From: Siphonodentalium dalli
Taxonomy: Eukaryota; Mollusca; Scaphopoda; Gadilida; Siphonodentaliidae
Assembly (NCBI GenBank): GCA_032622095.1
Contig: CP136061.1
Location: 123,518,754 to 123,582,753, forward strand
DNA length: 64,000 nucleotides
Direction of reading: 5' to 3'
In this document: one piece after another, positions 58,701 to 63,309 of the stretch
Layout of the letters: every line of letters begins with the position of its first letter
Numbering within the stretch: the stretch's first letter is position 1
Position numbers and translations under genes: made by a program
The notes under the pieces: generated by a model
What the model was told of the DNA's origin: nothing
Database searches by the model: none
What the model saw: the letters and a program-made list of their open reading frames with translations, nothing else

Positions 58701-60822
58701 TTACTTAACAAAACAAAAAAATCCATGAGAAACAAACTATTCTATCTCGCCTTATGCATATCTGGTAAAATAGATGCTAATAATCCATATTTTCTTCCTG
58801 GTGCATTTGTTGAAATTTTTGTTTTGATCTATGTATTTCAACTATGACTTTAATATTCAGCTTCCAAATGTGAACACCCGAGGTGTGATGCTAGCTTCCT
58901 TATTCATGGCTGGAGTGGAGTATGCTATGTTTGCAAACGATGTCTGCGGAGCACCTGTCCCTCCTAATGTGTGCTGCCCATGGATGTTCTATGATGGCAA
59001 GCTGTTCCACTTCAAATTGCTGAAGGCCTACAACTCGACTCCTCTCATTGATATATGTGATGGACAAGTATGTACTTTATCCATATGGAAATGACACTCT
59101 TTATTGTTGCAGTGATGGACATAACGGGTCAATTGTTCTGCAATTTTCAAATTGAGCCTCATCAATATAATGCATATTAAATTTACATTGAGCTACATAA
59201 CTAGTATAGACTATTGTTTTTCAGTGGAATATGCGTGTTATTTTAAGTGTTTCTTTTTGAAGTTATCGCTATAGAGAATTATCATCTTACTCCTCTCATT
59301 GATATATGTGATGGACAAGTATGTACTTTATCCATATGGAAATGACACTCTTTATTGTTGCAGTGATTGACATAACAACGGGTCAATTGTTTTGCACTTT
59401 TCAAATTGAGCCTCATCAATATAATGCATATTAAATTTAAATTGAGCTGCATAACTACTGTAGACTATATTTTTCGTTATTGTTATAAAGAAATATCATC
59501 TTTGTAAACGCTGTGCCAGAAATGCGTGCAAAATAAACAGTCAATCATTCTCTGAAACCAAATGTGGGGGGTGGGAGGAGGGGGGCACAGAAGTGTTTTT
59601 GTTCTAATTACGACGTGCTTTTACTACTTGGCTGAACCATGGTTTGCCCGAGTTACACCAATCTAAGGGCCTGTCATAAAGACAGTTTCACTGACGGCTT
59701 ATAATTCAATTTGTTGTTTCATGCATGTTTTAAACCTTTGACGGGAGCAGGCTGATGCAACATTAAAGATCCATGTGCCAATGAATTCTCTTACATATGC
59801 GAGTATCCCATAGGCAGCCTCCCATATATAAGAGAATGCACAGGCTTGCAAGGTCAAGTTAAATATTGCTAAAGCCAATGTATTTATATATGCAAGGCTC
59901 CCTTGCATATGCATTGGCGCATGCGTTTTCGCACCATTTCAGGAAGCTCCAGTCATGGAAGGGGTATGTGCATATTGTTGACTGAAAATTCCCATCAGAA
60001 AAATGCTATTTTTATTCCTGTTTGGGAAAGCCATATATGGAAAAGGAAATAAATGTGTATAGTATGTATTAGAAAGGAATACAGAGCAGTTATTGAGGAT
60101 AATATTTAAGAATACTTTGATGTTGAAAATTTATTTATTGAAGATTAATAATGAAATAGTGCCTCACCCAGAAGCACTGTCCATAAAAGTGGTTAAATAT
60201 GATCCCAAGAAACACGTACAAACCCTGTTTAATGAATTTTGTATTGGGGAAGATCAATCAATTTATATCCACAATTTTTAAATGGTGACTAATCTTTAAT
60301 GACAATTAATGATCTCATTGTTTCATCCAGGTTGATCAGGTAATGAGAGTTGAGCGAATGAGACAAGCGGTCAGTGAAGGGTTGAGGAGAGTTGAATTTT
60401 CCAAGCCTGCTCTGACCACAATGTATGGCCCTGGTCCGTATGGTCATGAACCGGGATATGGACCAGGTCATGGACATGGACCGGGTCATGGACAAGGACC
60501 GGGTCATGGACAAGGACCGGGTCATGGACATGGACCGGGTCATGGACATGGACCGGGTCATGGACATGGACCGAGTCATGGACCTGGACCGATGGAACCA
60601 CACTATCCACCACCATACCACCCACCAATGAACTATAACCCTGCTGGTGCTAGAATCCCCCCATTGATGTCACAGAATGTCGGTAGAGGACGAGGTGGTT
60701 TCTATGGCCGCAGACCACCGCCACCACAAAGTGGACCAAAGCACACACCTATGGGACTAGTCCATCAGCAGGCACTCAGCCGAGGCAGGGGACTACTTGG
60801 TAGGCCAGAGCTCAAAGGTTGA
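13702..60822 (+). CDS. FAM120: FAM120 family protein (whole gene, 12 coding exons)
   Basis: The gene encodes an 838-residue homologue of FAM120A/B/C, the constitutive coactivator of PPAR-gamma family. Vertebrate FAM120A is a cytoplasmic RNA-binding scaffold linked to Src-kinase signalling; FAM120B was described as a PPAR-gamma coactivator. Residues 1-240 form a PIN/XPG-like fold (MGIRHLQEFLETHC start; LILDAESCLDRMYGG 44-58; VVFFNGALE 91-99; GTPPPKVW 128-135; EDHYQEVIG 162-170). A low-complexity linker (about 333-390) precedes the conserved middle and C-terminal blocks (PEIMRVASDRHQKGLM; LWLGQDLNDKNQRMKAY; ANDVCGAPVPP; CCPWMFYDGKLF). It ends with a Gly/His/Pro repeat and RG-rich tail. Coding exons: 13702-14413, 23225-23307, 25363-25457, 28786-28892, 30723-30763, 32391-32493, 45219-45358, 46080-46236, 52482-52752, 54512-54620, 58861-59067, 60331-60822. 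Exon lengths sum to 2,517 nt, exactly 839 codons. Human FAM120A is about 1.1 kb of protein-length residues, so this tail is shorter. Whether it acts with PPAR in this animal is unknown. Confidence 0.93.
14490..14618. repeat. Left copy of 130-bp tandem repeat flanking the hAT
   Basis: Contains AGCTATGCTCGAA, a C-run, GTTGACCTGTGGTATTATAT and GTCGACC. The same order reappears at 22,700-22,845. The 8-kb hAT sits between the two copies. Confidence 0.7.
14836..17031. mobile_element. PIF/Harbinger-like element inside the outer hAT
   Basis: The ends GGCCAAAGCGAAAAATAGG and inverse, about 45 bp of imperfect TIR including GTTTCCACTCCC, are flanked by TAA at 14,833-14,835 and 17,032-17,034. A related but isolated end occurs near 17,880 (GGCCAAAACGAAGAATACC). 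The interior is interrupted by the element at 14,982. Confidence 0.75.
14982..16101. mobile_element. hAT-like element nested in the Harbinger-like element
   Basis: The ends are CAGGCCTGGAAATCT and, inverted, CAGGGCTGGCGATCT, each followed by short palindromic GCCCGCC or GCCCTCC arrays. No clean 8-bp target duplication could be found, so the class is inferred from the CAGG-CTGG terminus. Confidence 0.5.
17537..20464. mobile_element. hAT element (AAGGGTTGCCACGA family) inside the outer hAT
   Basis: Left end AAGGGTTGCCACGACTATG, right end AATCGTGGCAAGCCTA; flanks GCCGGGAG and TCTGGGAG are a 6-of-8 target duplication. It is the same family as 37,825-38,959 in opposite orientation. Removing the nested element at 17,634-19,483 leaves 1,078 bp, close to the 1,135 bp of the other copy. 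Confidence 0.75.
17634..19483. mobile_element. 1.85-kb TIR element nested in hAT
   Basis: The ends TACCGCTATTCTCAAAGTAA and, inverted, TACCGCTATACTTAAAGTAA continue with TTGACC and GC-rich GGTAACGCGGT-like repeats. The sister hAT at 37,825 lacks it, giving an empty site. Two open frames inside (18,327-18,539; 18,752-19,027, the latter just after a TTTTACAG acceptor) may be transposase remnants but match no family I know. Confidence 0.6.
21366..22299. mobile_element. Mutator-like element, 101-bp TIRs, 9-bp TSD
   Basis: The TIRs at 21,366-21,466 and 22,199-22,299 differ at one visible position. The duplication CCATTGATG is perfect at 21,357-21,365 and 22,300-22,308. Long TIRs with a 9-bp duplication point to a Mutator-like element. 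The 730-bp interior holds one weak minus-strand frame (21,799-22,038) with no known motif. It is one of the youngest insertions in the window. Confidence 0.8.
22696..22845. repeat. Right copy of 130-bp tandem repeat with 43-bp poly-C
   Basis: The same sequence as 14,490-14,618. Its C-run is expanded to 43 bases (22,738-22,780), against six in the left copy. Confidence 0.75.
23225..23307 (+). CDS. FAM120: FAM120 exon 2
   Basis: Acceptor ATTACAG at 23,218-23,224; donor AAG|GTATAC at 23,308. Residues 238-265, beginning GNHILPEEDLYDF, equal to the GNHILPDEDL block of vertebrate FAM120 just after the PIN fold. Phase 1 in, phase 0 out. A hAT insertion duplicates intron bases from +3 (see 23,318). 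Confidence 0.92.
23318..24658. mobile_element. hAT element in intron 2, next to the exon 2 donor
   Basis: The ends TAGAGCTGAAACGGTT and inverse are flanked by perfect ATACTTGT (23,310-23,317 and 24,659-24,666). Repeated AACCGGTTAAC motifs follow both ends. The left duplication begins at intron base +3. No transposase was recognised. Confidence 0.85.
24667..25330. repeat. Dispersed 'GAGTTATTGCCATAGG' repeat, decayed
   Basis: It runs from AACTTGACAAAGTCAAGTTT to GTTGAGCTACAGTGTCATTG, with 150-165-bp internal units containing CATATGGAT and CACACCCTGCA. A better preserved relative is at 33,386-34,050. Confidence 0.6.
25363..25457 (+). CDS. FAM120: FAM120 exon 3
   Basis: Acceptor TTAACAG at 25,356-25,362; donor GA|GTGAGT at 25,458. 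Residues 266-296 plus two bases, reading DQAIKAVVEFVRELPSVDDL, the counterpart of the IKAVADYVRN helix of FAM120A. Phase 2 out. It can join exon 4 or the candidate alternative last exon at 25,843. Confidence 0.92.
25525..25637. mobile_element. Fragment of TTAA palindromic-core MITE
   Basis: It has the inner part AGCTTCCTGAAttttTGCAAAAACTCTG and one palindrome; both termini are lost. Confidence 0.55.
25843..25873 (+). CDS. Candidate alternative last exon of FAM120
   Basis: A very good acceptor (TTTCTCTTTTTCTTCTTTCACAG) precedes a frame that, joined to exon 3, adds KELKEQTLK and stops at TAA 25,871-25,873. AATAAA overlaps the stop (25,869-25,874). Use would give a protein of about 306 residues holding only the PIN-like domain. 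It could equally be a cryptic site. Confidence 0.3.
26085..27290. mobile_element. hAT deletion derivative A, intron 3
   Basis: The ends TAGAGCTGGGACGGTTATG and inverse are flanked by perfect CTTGGCAT (26,077-26,084; 27,291-27,298). Its outer 215 bp on each side match element B at 27,493 almost exactly, but the interiors differ. It retains a minus-strand terminal exon with a poly-A signal (next entry). Confidence 0.85.
26600..26661 (-). pseudogene. Acidic terminal exon remnant inside hAT A
   Basis: On the minus strand a TTCTTCTTAG acceptor is followed by a frame rich in Asp/Glu (starts EEDSDDD, ends DDDGLVF) that stops at 26,602-26,600. About 100 nt further on the same strand is AATAAA. This looks like the last exon of the transposase gene of the autonomous parent, left without its upstream exons. 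The family is not recognised. Confidence 0.4.
27493..28522. mobile_element. hAT deletion derivative B, intron 3
   Basis: It has the same termini as A in opposite orientation; the duplication ATTCTGAC is perfect (27,485-27,492; 28,523-28,530). The interior contains a plus-strand ATG (27,903) followed after 32 nt by a GTGAGT donor, possibly the first coding exon of the parent. It is only 203 bp from A. Confidence 0.85.
28786..28892 (+). CDS. FAM120: FAM120 exon 4
   Basis: Acceptor TTCATTACAG ending 28,785; donor A|GTAAGT at 28,893. Residues 297-332, with KMINKFKQSVQYYLNGT matching the FKRAIGYY block of human FAM120A. The acceptor one AG downstream would hit a stop quickly, which fixes the site. 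Confidence 0.9.
29090..29508. mobile_element. PIF/Harbinger-like MITE, copy 2
   Basis: The same AGGCCCACTTAATTTT ends as 3963-4417. Flanking triplets are TGA and TTA, so the duplication has decayed. The centre is unrelated to copy 1 over about 150 bp. Confidence 0.6.
29790..30610. repeat. GTCCGTCC repeat with four 174-bp tandem units
   Basis: A GGGGGGGTATACTG start and GTCCGTCC tract lead into units beginning ATGTCTGTTCATGTCATAACTT near 29,874, 30,047, 30,222 and 30,395. Each contains TGAAATTTGGTATGGATGTTCA. Typical dispersed repeat of this genome; the open frame at 30,097 is a by-product. Confidence 0.75.
30723..30763 (+). CDS. FAM120: FAM120 exon 5 (41 nt microexon-like)
   Basis: Acceptor TTTTATAG ending 30,722; donor CAG|GTATGC at 30,764. 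It codes IPGQIRSNKQNKTQ (333-346), a poorly conserved linker. Support comes from splice sites and from restoring phase 0 for exon 6; the family match is weak here. Confidence 0.7.
31105..31800. repeat. Dispersed repeats: CATACCATAGTATGG type and GGGGGGTATACTGGA type
   Basis: The first begins with a small palindrome ATGTTTACCCATACCATAG; the second follows a C-run at 31,330. Relatives of the first occur at 49,353 and 50,438. Confidence 0.65.
32140..32218. mobile_element. Fragment of TTAA palindromic-core MITE
   Basis: TTTAACCCAAGG, then GGTGCAGCATTA and CAGTGCATTTTCTTATATAAATG. Only the left part remains. Confidence 0.5.
32391..32493 (+). CDS. FAM120: FAM120 exon 6
   Basis: Acceptor TGTCTTGTAG ending 32,390; donor CAG|GTATTC at 32,494. 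It codes a hydrophilic, Ala/Ser/Asp/Asn-rich linker (residues 347-380). No family block is recognisable, but phase 0 in and phase 1 out fit both neighbours. Confidence 0.75.
33386..34050. repeat. 'GAGCTATTGCCATGG' repeat with three ~160-bp units
   Basis: AGCTCAACTTAC start, GAGCTACAGTGTCATTGACA end. Units marked by TTGGCGCGGGCTACAGG near 33,473, 33,629 and 33,792 each carry GACATGTAGATGGGAACGAG and AACATGGCC. Both strands show short open frames from the periodicity only. Confidence 0.75.
34051..34725. repeat. Tandem ~170-bp units with GTTCGAATTTGAGTTTGATCC
   Basis: Starts with GGGGGACTATTGTAATCAG and a GTCCGTGCGTCC tract. Three units near 34,200, 34,385 and 34,560. The same vocabulary (GATCAAGTTCGAATATGGGTTTGATCC) recurs at 41,900 and 49,500-49,860. 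Confidence 0.65.
34729..35092. mobile_element. Harbinger-like MITE (GGCGACAC family)
   Basis: The ends GGCGACACCTATTTTTAAG and inverse (TTAAAAATTTGTGTCGCC), then GTCTGGTTTACGAACA on both sides, give a TIR of about 35 bp. It is flanked by TTA (34,726-34,728 and 35,093-35,095). It interrupts the tandem repeat at 34,051. Confidence 0.7.
35096..36807. other. Intron 6 repeats, no gene
   Basis: Mixed dispersed-repeat sequence: ATGAAATTTGATACGGATGTTCA motifs, a copy of the five-copy core near 36,550, and a tandem duplication of TCTTTCTCCC-AAGTTATTACT near 36,610-36,710. No exon-like conserved frame. Confidence 0.5.
36808..37758. mobile_element. PIF/Harbinger-like element, copy 1 (951 bp)
   Basis: The ends GGCCAAAAAAAAGGGGTTTT and AAAACTTTTTTTTGGCC, with GTTTCACGGGCACC and GCCTGTGAAAC just inside, are flanked by TAA (36,805-36,807; 37,759-37,761). 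A near-identical copy lies at 62,148. A weak frame shared by both (37,097-37,303 here) has no known domain. Confidence 0.8.
37825..38959. mobile_element. hAT element (TAGGCTTGCCACGA family), intron 6
   Basis: Left end TAGGCTTGCCACGATTATTC, right end GTCGTGGCAACCCTT; flanks GTCCATTC and GTCCATTG (37,817-37,824; 38,960-38,967), 7 of 8. It contains a 25-base G-run (37,913-37,937). The minus strand of 37,975-38,190 carries a frame shared with 17,537-20,464, likely the start of a lost transposase. Confidence 0.8.
39420..40310. repeat. TATACTGGATTGACTG dispersed repeat
   Basis: Begins TTATACCTCCACTCTTCGAA, passes GTCCGTCCG, GATATCTCAGCCATGGG and TTTGCCTGAGTTA, and ends near AGCCATGTCCCTGCAATGCTC. 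Related copies begin near 41,420, 44,055, 46,407 and 63,318. No coding sequence. Confidence 0.7.
40565..41391. mobile_element. hAT MITE in intron 6 (CAGACCTGTTAAG family)
   Basis: The ends CAGACCTGTTAAGTTT and, inverted, CAGAGCTGTTAAGTTT are flanked by perfect ATGCATAC (40,557-40,564; 41,392-41,399). It is inserted in a copy of the five-copy repeat. Interior without recognised coding. Confidence 0.85.
41400..43440. other. Intron 6 repeats, no gene
   Basis: Holds a TATACTGGATTGACTG-type repeat (41,420-41,700), a GTTCAAATTTGGGTTTGATCC unit (41,900), then about 1.5 kb of AT-rich sequence in which I recognise nothing. Confidence 0.5.
43446..43681. mobile_element. TTAA MITE, CCCTTTGAGTGCCAGG subfamily, copy 1
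   Basis: TTAA lies at 43,442-43,445 and 43,682-43,685. The ends CCCTTTGAGTGCCAGGTCGAT and the inverse (CCTGGCACTCAAAGGG) match base for base over 16 bp. It contains a palindrome TTCTCTTATATATGCGAGTC-GACC and inverse. Confidence 0.9.
44180..44989. mobile_element. TIR element with 9-bp TSD, 810 bp
   Basis: Left end CAGTCTGGGTGAACGTC, right end inverted CAGTCTGAGTAAACTC; the perfect duplication GATGTTTAC lies at 44,171-44,179 and 44,990-44,998, cutting a TATACTGGATTGACTG repeat. A 25-bp palindrome (GACTCTATATTTG...) follows the left end. A frame at 44,307-44,558 has no recognised motif. 9-bp duplication suggests Mutator-like or Merlin. Confidence 0.75.
45219..45358 (+). CDS. FAM120: FAM120 exon 7
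   Basis: Acceptor CTATGTAG ending 45,218; donor CAG|GTCAGA at 45,359. After a Lys-rich start (TKPKKKVKE) it carries PEIMRVASDRHQKGLMCPW, clearly the PEVLRVAEHRHKKGLMYP block of vertebrate FAM120. It follows the 12.7-kb intron 6. Confidence 0.92.
46080..46236 (+). CDS. FAM120: FAM120 exon 8
   Basis: Acceptor TTGTAATAG ending 46,079; donor AAG|GTTAGT at 46,237. Residues 428-479: GEIKLHYHLEDE then IDLFRPMRQMTYSVLFNL, matching GEIKIAVSIEDE and YRPVRQYVYGVLFSL in human FAM120A. Confidence 0.92.
46400..47760. repeat. Dispersed repeats in intron 8
   Basis: TATACTGGATTGACCTC repeat with three ~160-bp units (ATGAAATTTGGTATGGATGTTCACT and relatives), followed at 47,083 by an AGCTCACCTGAGACAAAG repeat with a GTCCGTCC tract. 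Frames here are periodicity artefacts. Confidence 0.65.
47761..48528. other. Intron 8, nothing recognised
   Basis: The overlapping minus-strand frames at 48,068-48,343 lack splice sites, motifs and family resemblance. Confidence 0.4.
48529..48685. mobile_element. TA-flanked MITE (TGGGCAAGTTGGT family)
   Basis: The ends TGGGCAAGTTGGTATTATAG and inverse have TA at 48,527-48,528 and 48,686-48,687. 157 bp, no coding. Confidence 0.65.
48843..49109 (+). other. Orphan open frame of unknown nature in intron 8
   Basis: An 88-codon frame starting at ATG after AATTAAAAA; it reads like protein (contains NWTIIDDVGDTGTLSDLYLQ and HGEVKIAADVAKF), and an AATAAA lies about 60 nt after its stop (49,171). It sits alone between a MITE and a dispersed repeat. 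I recognise no family; it may be an exon of a lost transposon or chance. Confidence 0.25.
49353..50700. repeat. CATACCATAGTATGG repeats (two copies)
   Basis: Copies start at about 49,353 and 50,438, each with the small palindrome, GGATTGACCACTCGTC and a GTCTGTCTGTC tract, then GATCAAGTTCGAATATGGG units of about 160 bp. Confidence 0.7.
50701..52481. other. Intron 8 3' part, no gene
   Basis: AT-rich. A fragment GCGCCAAGGTATGGGTTAA...GATCGTGATCGGCCTCTC (51,325-51,372) is shared with 32,330-32,375 just before exon 6. Nothing else recognised. Confidence 0.45.
52482..52752 (+). CDS. FAM120: FAM120 exon 9
   Basis: Acceptor TGTTTGTACAG ending 52,481; donor CAG|GTTAGT at 52,753. Residues 480-569 with VKEWVVRKTTG, IERLWLGQDLNDKNQRMKAY, PLMLNTNFVPQHLLIPCTVL, all counterparts of well-conserved FAM120 blocks (KRLWLGKAVEDKNRRMRAF in human). 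Confidence 0.95.
52817..53283. mobile_element. Palindromic-core element with TA flanks, intron 9
   Basis: Inverted ends CACAATGC, then AAGTCAGGATTTTTTTT / AAGTCCGGATTTTTTTT, enclose two copies of the TTCTCTTATATATGCGAG palindrome with ~150 bp between. TA borders both sides (52,815-52,816; 53,284-53,285). The terminal class is tentative. Confidence 0.6.
53813..54268. mobile_element. TTAA MITE, CCCTTTGAGTGCCAGG subfamily, copy 2
   Basis: TTAA at 53,809-53,812 and 54,269-54,272; ends CCCTTTGAGTGCCAGG and CCTGGCACTGAAAGGG. Same palindromic core as 43,446, with about 200 bp of extra AT-rich sequence before the right end. Confidence 0.88.
54512..54620 (+). CDS. FAM120: FAM120 exon 10
   Basis: Acceptor TCTTATTTAG ending 54,511; donor AAA|GTATGC at 54,621. 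Residues 570-606, RYMIKQGGILQRNEIDALL then QTMQDLK, matching RYMVQ...LRRQELDAFL...LQELK. It is too short to appear as a long open frame but is unmistakable in context. Confidence 0.93.
54621..55280. other. Intron 10 5' part, nothing recognised
   Basis: AT-rich intron sequence with no terminal repeat, tRNA or conserved frame seen. Confidence 0.5.
55281..58579 (+). mobile_element. 3.3-kb hAT element with transposase, intron 10
   Basis: The ends are CAGGGTTCGTACGG and, inverted, CAGGGTTCCCACTATG. Many direct GTGCTTGAA / CCTTGAAA motifs lie within 150 bp of both ends. Flanks share only AATTG, so the 8-bp duplication is not confirmed. It carries a degraded transposase in the same direction as FAM120. 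Confidence 0.8.
55621..57980 (+). pseudogene. hAT transposase, BED zinc finger, frameshifted
   Basis: Three blocks. Block 1 (55,621-55,827) is a BED-type zinc finger with W10, W19, C31, C34, H51 and H57. Block 2 (from 55,824, another frame; it opens with GTG, not ATG) carries the start of the catalytic domain, with FDESLN (D134 of the block) and SMDGPNVNW (D198), both in the places hAT catalytic aspartates occupy. Block 3 (56,844-57,980) carries the hAT C-terminal dimerisation signature (SHGQASVERGFSLNRQ) and ends in a Lys-rich coiled coil. A one-base shift separates blocks 1 and 2; between blocks 2 and 3 a TAA (56,808-56,810) plus a short stretch readable only in another frame imply two compensating indels. 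It is therefore inactive as it stands unless these are assembly errors. Confidence 0.8.
58861..59067 (+). CDS. FAM120: FAM120 exon 11
   Basis: Acceptor TTTAATATTCAG ending 58,860; donor CAA|GTATGT at 59,068. Residues 607-675, TRGVMLASLFMAGVEYAMF, ANDVCGAPVPPNVCCPWMF and TPLIDICDGQ, the most conserved block of the family. Its 3' 30 bp and donor are duplicated 251 bp downstream (59,289). Confidence 0.96.
59038..59466. repeat. Tandem duplication covering the exon 11 donor
   Basis: A unit starting ACTCCTCTCATTGATATATG (last 30 bp of exon 11) through donor CAA|GTATGT and 150 bp of intron is repeated with period 251 bp, the second copy from 59,289. The copies differ at several positions (for example GTTCTGCAATTTTC versus GTTTTGCACTTTTC). 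Confidence 0.85.
59734..59964. mobile_element. TTAA palindromic-core MITE, copy in intron 11 (decayed)
   Basis: TTAA at 59,730-59,733, left end ACCTTTGACGGGAGC, right end AGCTCCAGTCATGGAAGGGG without TTAA. Same internal plan as 562-815. Confidence 0.65.
60331..60822 (+). CDS. FAM120: FAM120 exon 12: last coding exon, HGP repeat and RG tail
   Basis: Acceptor TTTCATCCAG ending 60,330. It starts VDQVMRVERMRQAVSEGLRR (human AEQAAKVEKMRQSVLEGL), followed by a Gly-His-Pro repeat (about residues 722-762), a Pro/His/Tyr stretch, then GRGRGGFYGRR and SRGRGLLGR. RG motifs suit the RNA-binding role known for FAM120A. The stop is TGA 60,820-60,822; weak GT sites just before it (GTAGGC at 60,800) leave open a further exon beyond. 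Confidence 0.9.
   Translation, partial: VDQVMRVERMRQAVSEGLRRVEFSKPALTTMYGPGPYGHEPGYGPGHGHGPGHGQGPGHGQGPGHGHGPGHGHGPGHGHGPSHGPGPMEPHYPPPYHPPMNYNPAGARIPPLMSQNVGRGRGGFYGRRPPPPQSGPKHTPMGLVHQQALSRGRGLLGRPELKG
60469..60594 (+). repeat. In-frame coding minisatellite (18-bp unit)
   Basis: About seven units of GGTCATGGACATGGACCG (some CAAGGA), coding (G-H-G-H/Q-G-P)n. Because the unit is a multiple of three, all six frames stay open, which explains several long overlapping frames on both strands here; only the FAM120 frame is real. Confidence 0.9.
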
Positions 60823-61533
60823 CCCTGTTTTCACTTGGTTTTTGTCCTAAGTGTTGTGCCCTACAAGCAATAGCATGTTTATTAAAATTATGTAGTAAAT
60901 ATGTGTCGCATTTAAATTTCTATCATTAAGGATGTGTAGTATTTAAAGTCTTAAACTTCTACAGTAGCGATGTGTAGCATTGATATTTGTTATAAACTTC
61001 TATTATTCGGCGAAAAAGATTATTTGCTTCTCAGACAATATTTTTTCTAAACAAATGAGGGAGGGATGATTTCATTTTTATTTTTTATTTCAATTCACCG
61101 GGGATGTGATTATATAAGTCAAGCCCAAGTCACTGCAAGTGCCAAGTTTAACATGCAAGAGTACTATTTTGAGTTCTCAATCCAATTTGACATGGACACA
61201 GCCATTGAAGGGATCCTCTGACATATGTGAAGGTATGGTGCTGGTCGTTCAGGTCTGCTATGTTTTTCATATAATGGGTTAAGAAGTTCTGGTATGAGAT
61301 TCTCTTCATCCTGCACCTTGTCAAGCAAGCACAGCAATATTTGATCTGACATTGTATTGAGTTTCAGTCCATCTTGTATCGGAAAAGGTGAACTTTTTCT
61401 TATTTTTTTTTTCTTGTAAATAATTTGGACAGACAGTAGCATGCTGCCGGAACATGTAGATGAATGTTTACACTCATATCGATTGCATTGGGTTATAGCA
61501 ATATCACAGAATTCCTATAAAAAAATGCGGATC

Positions 61534-61885
61534 AATAAATAAAGATTCCTACTCCAAAAATGTCAATGTGGCAGTGTCTTGAGAATCGCATATTTTTTTG
61601 GACTTAATGGTGTGAAGCATTTAACATTTTAATTGTTATTTATCATTTTAAACTATTATAAAGGATGGGTAGTATTTAATGTTTAAACCTTAAAGTGATC
61701 TGGAACACCCACTGAGGTTTTCAGAACTGAATAGCAAATAACCATGCCAAAATTTTCTATTTTCATAAATTTGATACCCAAAATAGTTGTAAAAGAACAT
61801 CATTGTTATGAACGAATTACATAGTTACTATTATTTGCGGAGTCATTGTAATATGTTTATTACCCAATAATTCATCCTGAATAAA
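61534..61885 (+). terminator. FAM120 polyadenylation signals
   Basis: Overlapping AATAAA hexamers at 61,534-61,539 and 61,538-61,543, about 715 nt after the stop, and another at 61,880-61,885. Either gives a plausible 3' UTR; the first is favoured because it is doubled. Confidence 0.5.
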
Positions 61886-62147
61886 GTATTAAATAGTTTT
61901 AACGTTTTCTTCACTGAAATGGTACAGTTGATGTGGTTGGAATTTTGCTACCTTCTTCCAATGGAGGTAGTGTTTGGATAGTAAATTATTGATTTTATGA
62001 AATAAGTCCACAGTATGTCTTGAATATATATATATATATATAATATATTAAACATCAACAGTAATTGTAGCATCTAACATTTAAGCTTATATTGTAAAGA
62101 TGTGTAGTATTAACATTTTAAACTTCTATAATTATAGATGTATATTA
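61560..62147. other. Downstream of FAM120, nothing recognised
   Basis: AT-rich sequence with several diverged 'GATGTGTAGTATTAA' lines (also near 60,930 and 61,660) that may be a low-copy tandem remnant in the 3' UTR and flank. Confidence 0.4.
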
Positions 62148-63076
62148 GGCCCAAAACAAAAAAGGGTTTTGTTTCACGGGCACCTGCGCGTCGACTTTTA
62201 ACCCCCGCGTCGGTGCTTTTTATTGGTATTTTGACCCCAGAATATATCAAATAGACCTAATTCCACGAATAACAACGAAAAAAGGTAACAGCTAATACAA
62301 CTCGCGATTTTACATCAAGTAAGCTTTAATATTCTGTCTTGTTTATTACCTATGTAAAGGTGTCATACAACTGGATTCAGAGTGGAAGTATTCCACAAAC
62401 AAATGCGGGGAAATTGCCAGAAAAGGAGTTTATTTATATGCAAAAAGATTGATTTGTTGTTTAAAAAGTTGGAATCAATTTTCTGGATGATATGGTACAT
62501 GACAAAATGCGACATAGCACTCAATTTCATACATTTGAGCTGGGCCATGTACCATAATACTAACCTAAATCACGCTCTACCTGTTTGGAACTCTAAAATA
62601 ATTCTATATTTGCAAATTTGGTATTGAAAACATCAAATGATTTTAAGTTTACAATAAATGTTCCGGTTCCGATTCTCAGTTAGTTTTTTTTTTTGTCATC
62701 ACCACCACCGGAAATGAAAACGAAACTGAATTCGAAACCGGGTGAGGTGATAATTGGTTATTGGGTTGGCTTTTGAGACAAATATTAAATTGTATTGTGC
62801 AACAAAGATGCACTTTTGCACAGAAATTGTATTAAATAGGAAGAAATAATTTGCTGTGGAACAAACTGCATCTATGCTGCACAATTTGACAAAGCCAGCA
62901 ATCCACAAAACCTTTCTTAATTACCCCCAACAGTCAATAATAGCTAGCCTGTTTGTTAGTTTTGTAAGTTTTCCAGTATGATGTATATGGCTTGTGGAAA
63001 ATAAAAATAAAACCCTCCCTCCCTCATAGTTTTGAAAAATAAATTGCCTGTGAAACAAAACTTTTTTATTTTGGCC
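62148..63076. mobile_element. PIF/Harbinger-like element, copy 2 (929 bp)
   Basis: The ends GGCCCAAAACAAAAAAGGG and TTTTATTTTGGCC are flanked by TTA (62,145-62,147; 63,077-63,079). It matches 36,808-37,758 nearly throughout in the same orientation, differing by small indels. Confidence 0.8.
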
Positions 63077-63309
63077 TTACTATTATTAATTTTGTAATAA
63101 TAATAATGTTTGTATCATTTGGCATTTTAGCATTGTTCTATGTGGCATAGTCTAAAAGTCTAGGTTATTTTGCATTATGGAGTAGATATGCTGTACATAA
63201 TTCTTAAATGCCTTGGAATTGAGAGCTGTTATTTTAAATTGAGAGCTTTGATTGTAACAAAGTTTACAAGTTGGGATATAGGATTCGGCTTCTTGGAAAA
63301 TGTTCGCAA

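Noticed and set aside
60289-60631. Long frames on both strands over the HGP repeat (for example MTRSMS or MDRVMD repeats)
   Set aside because: An 18-bp periodic sequence opens all frames; only the plus frame continuing exon 12 has family support.
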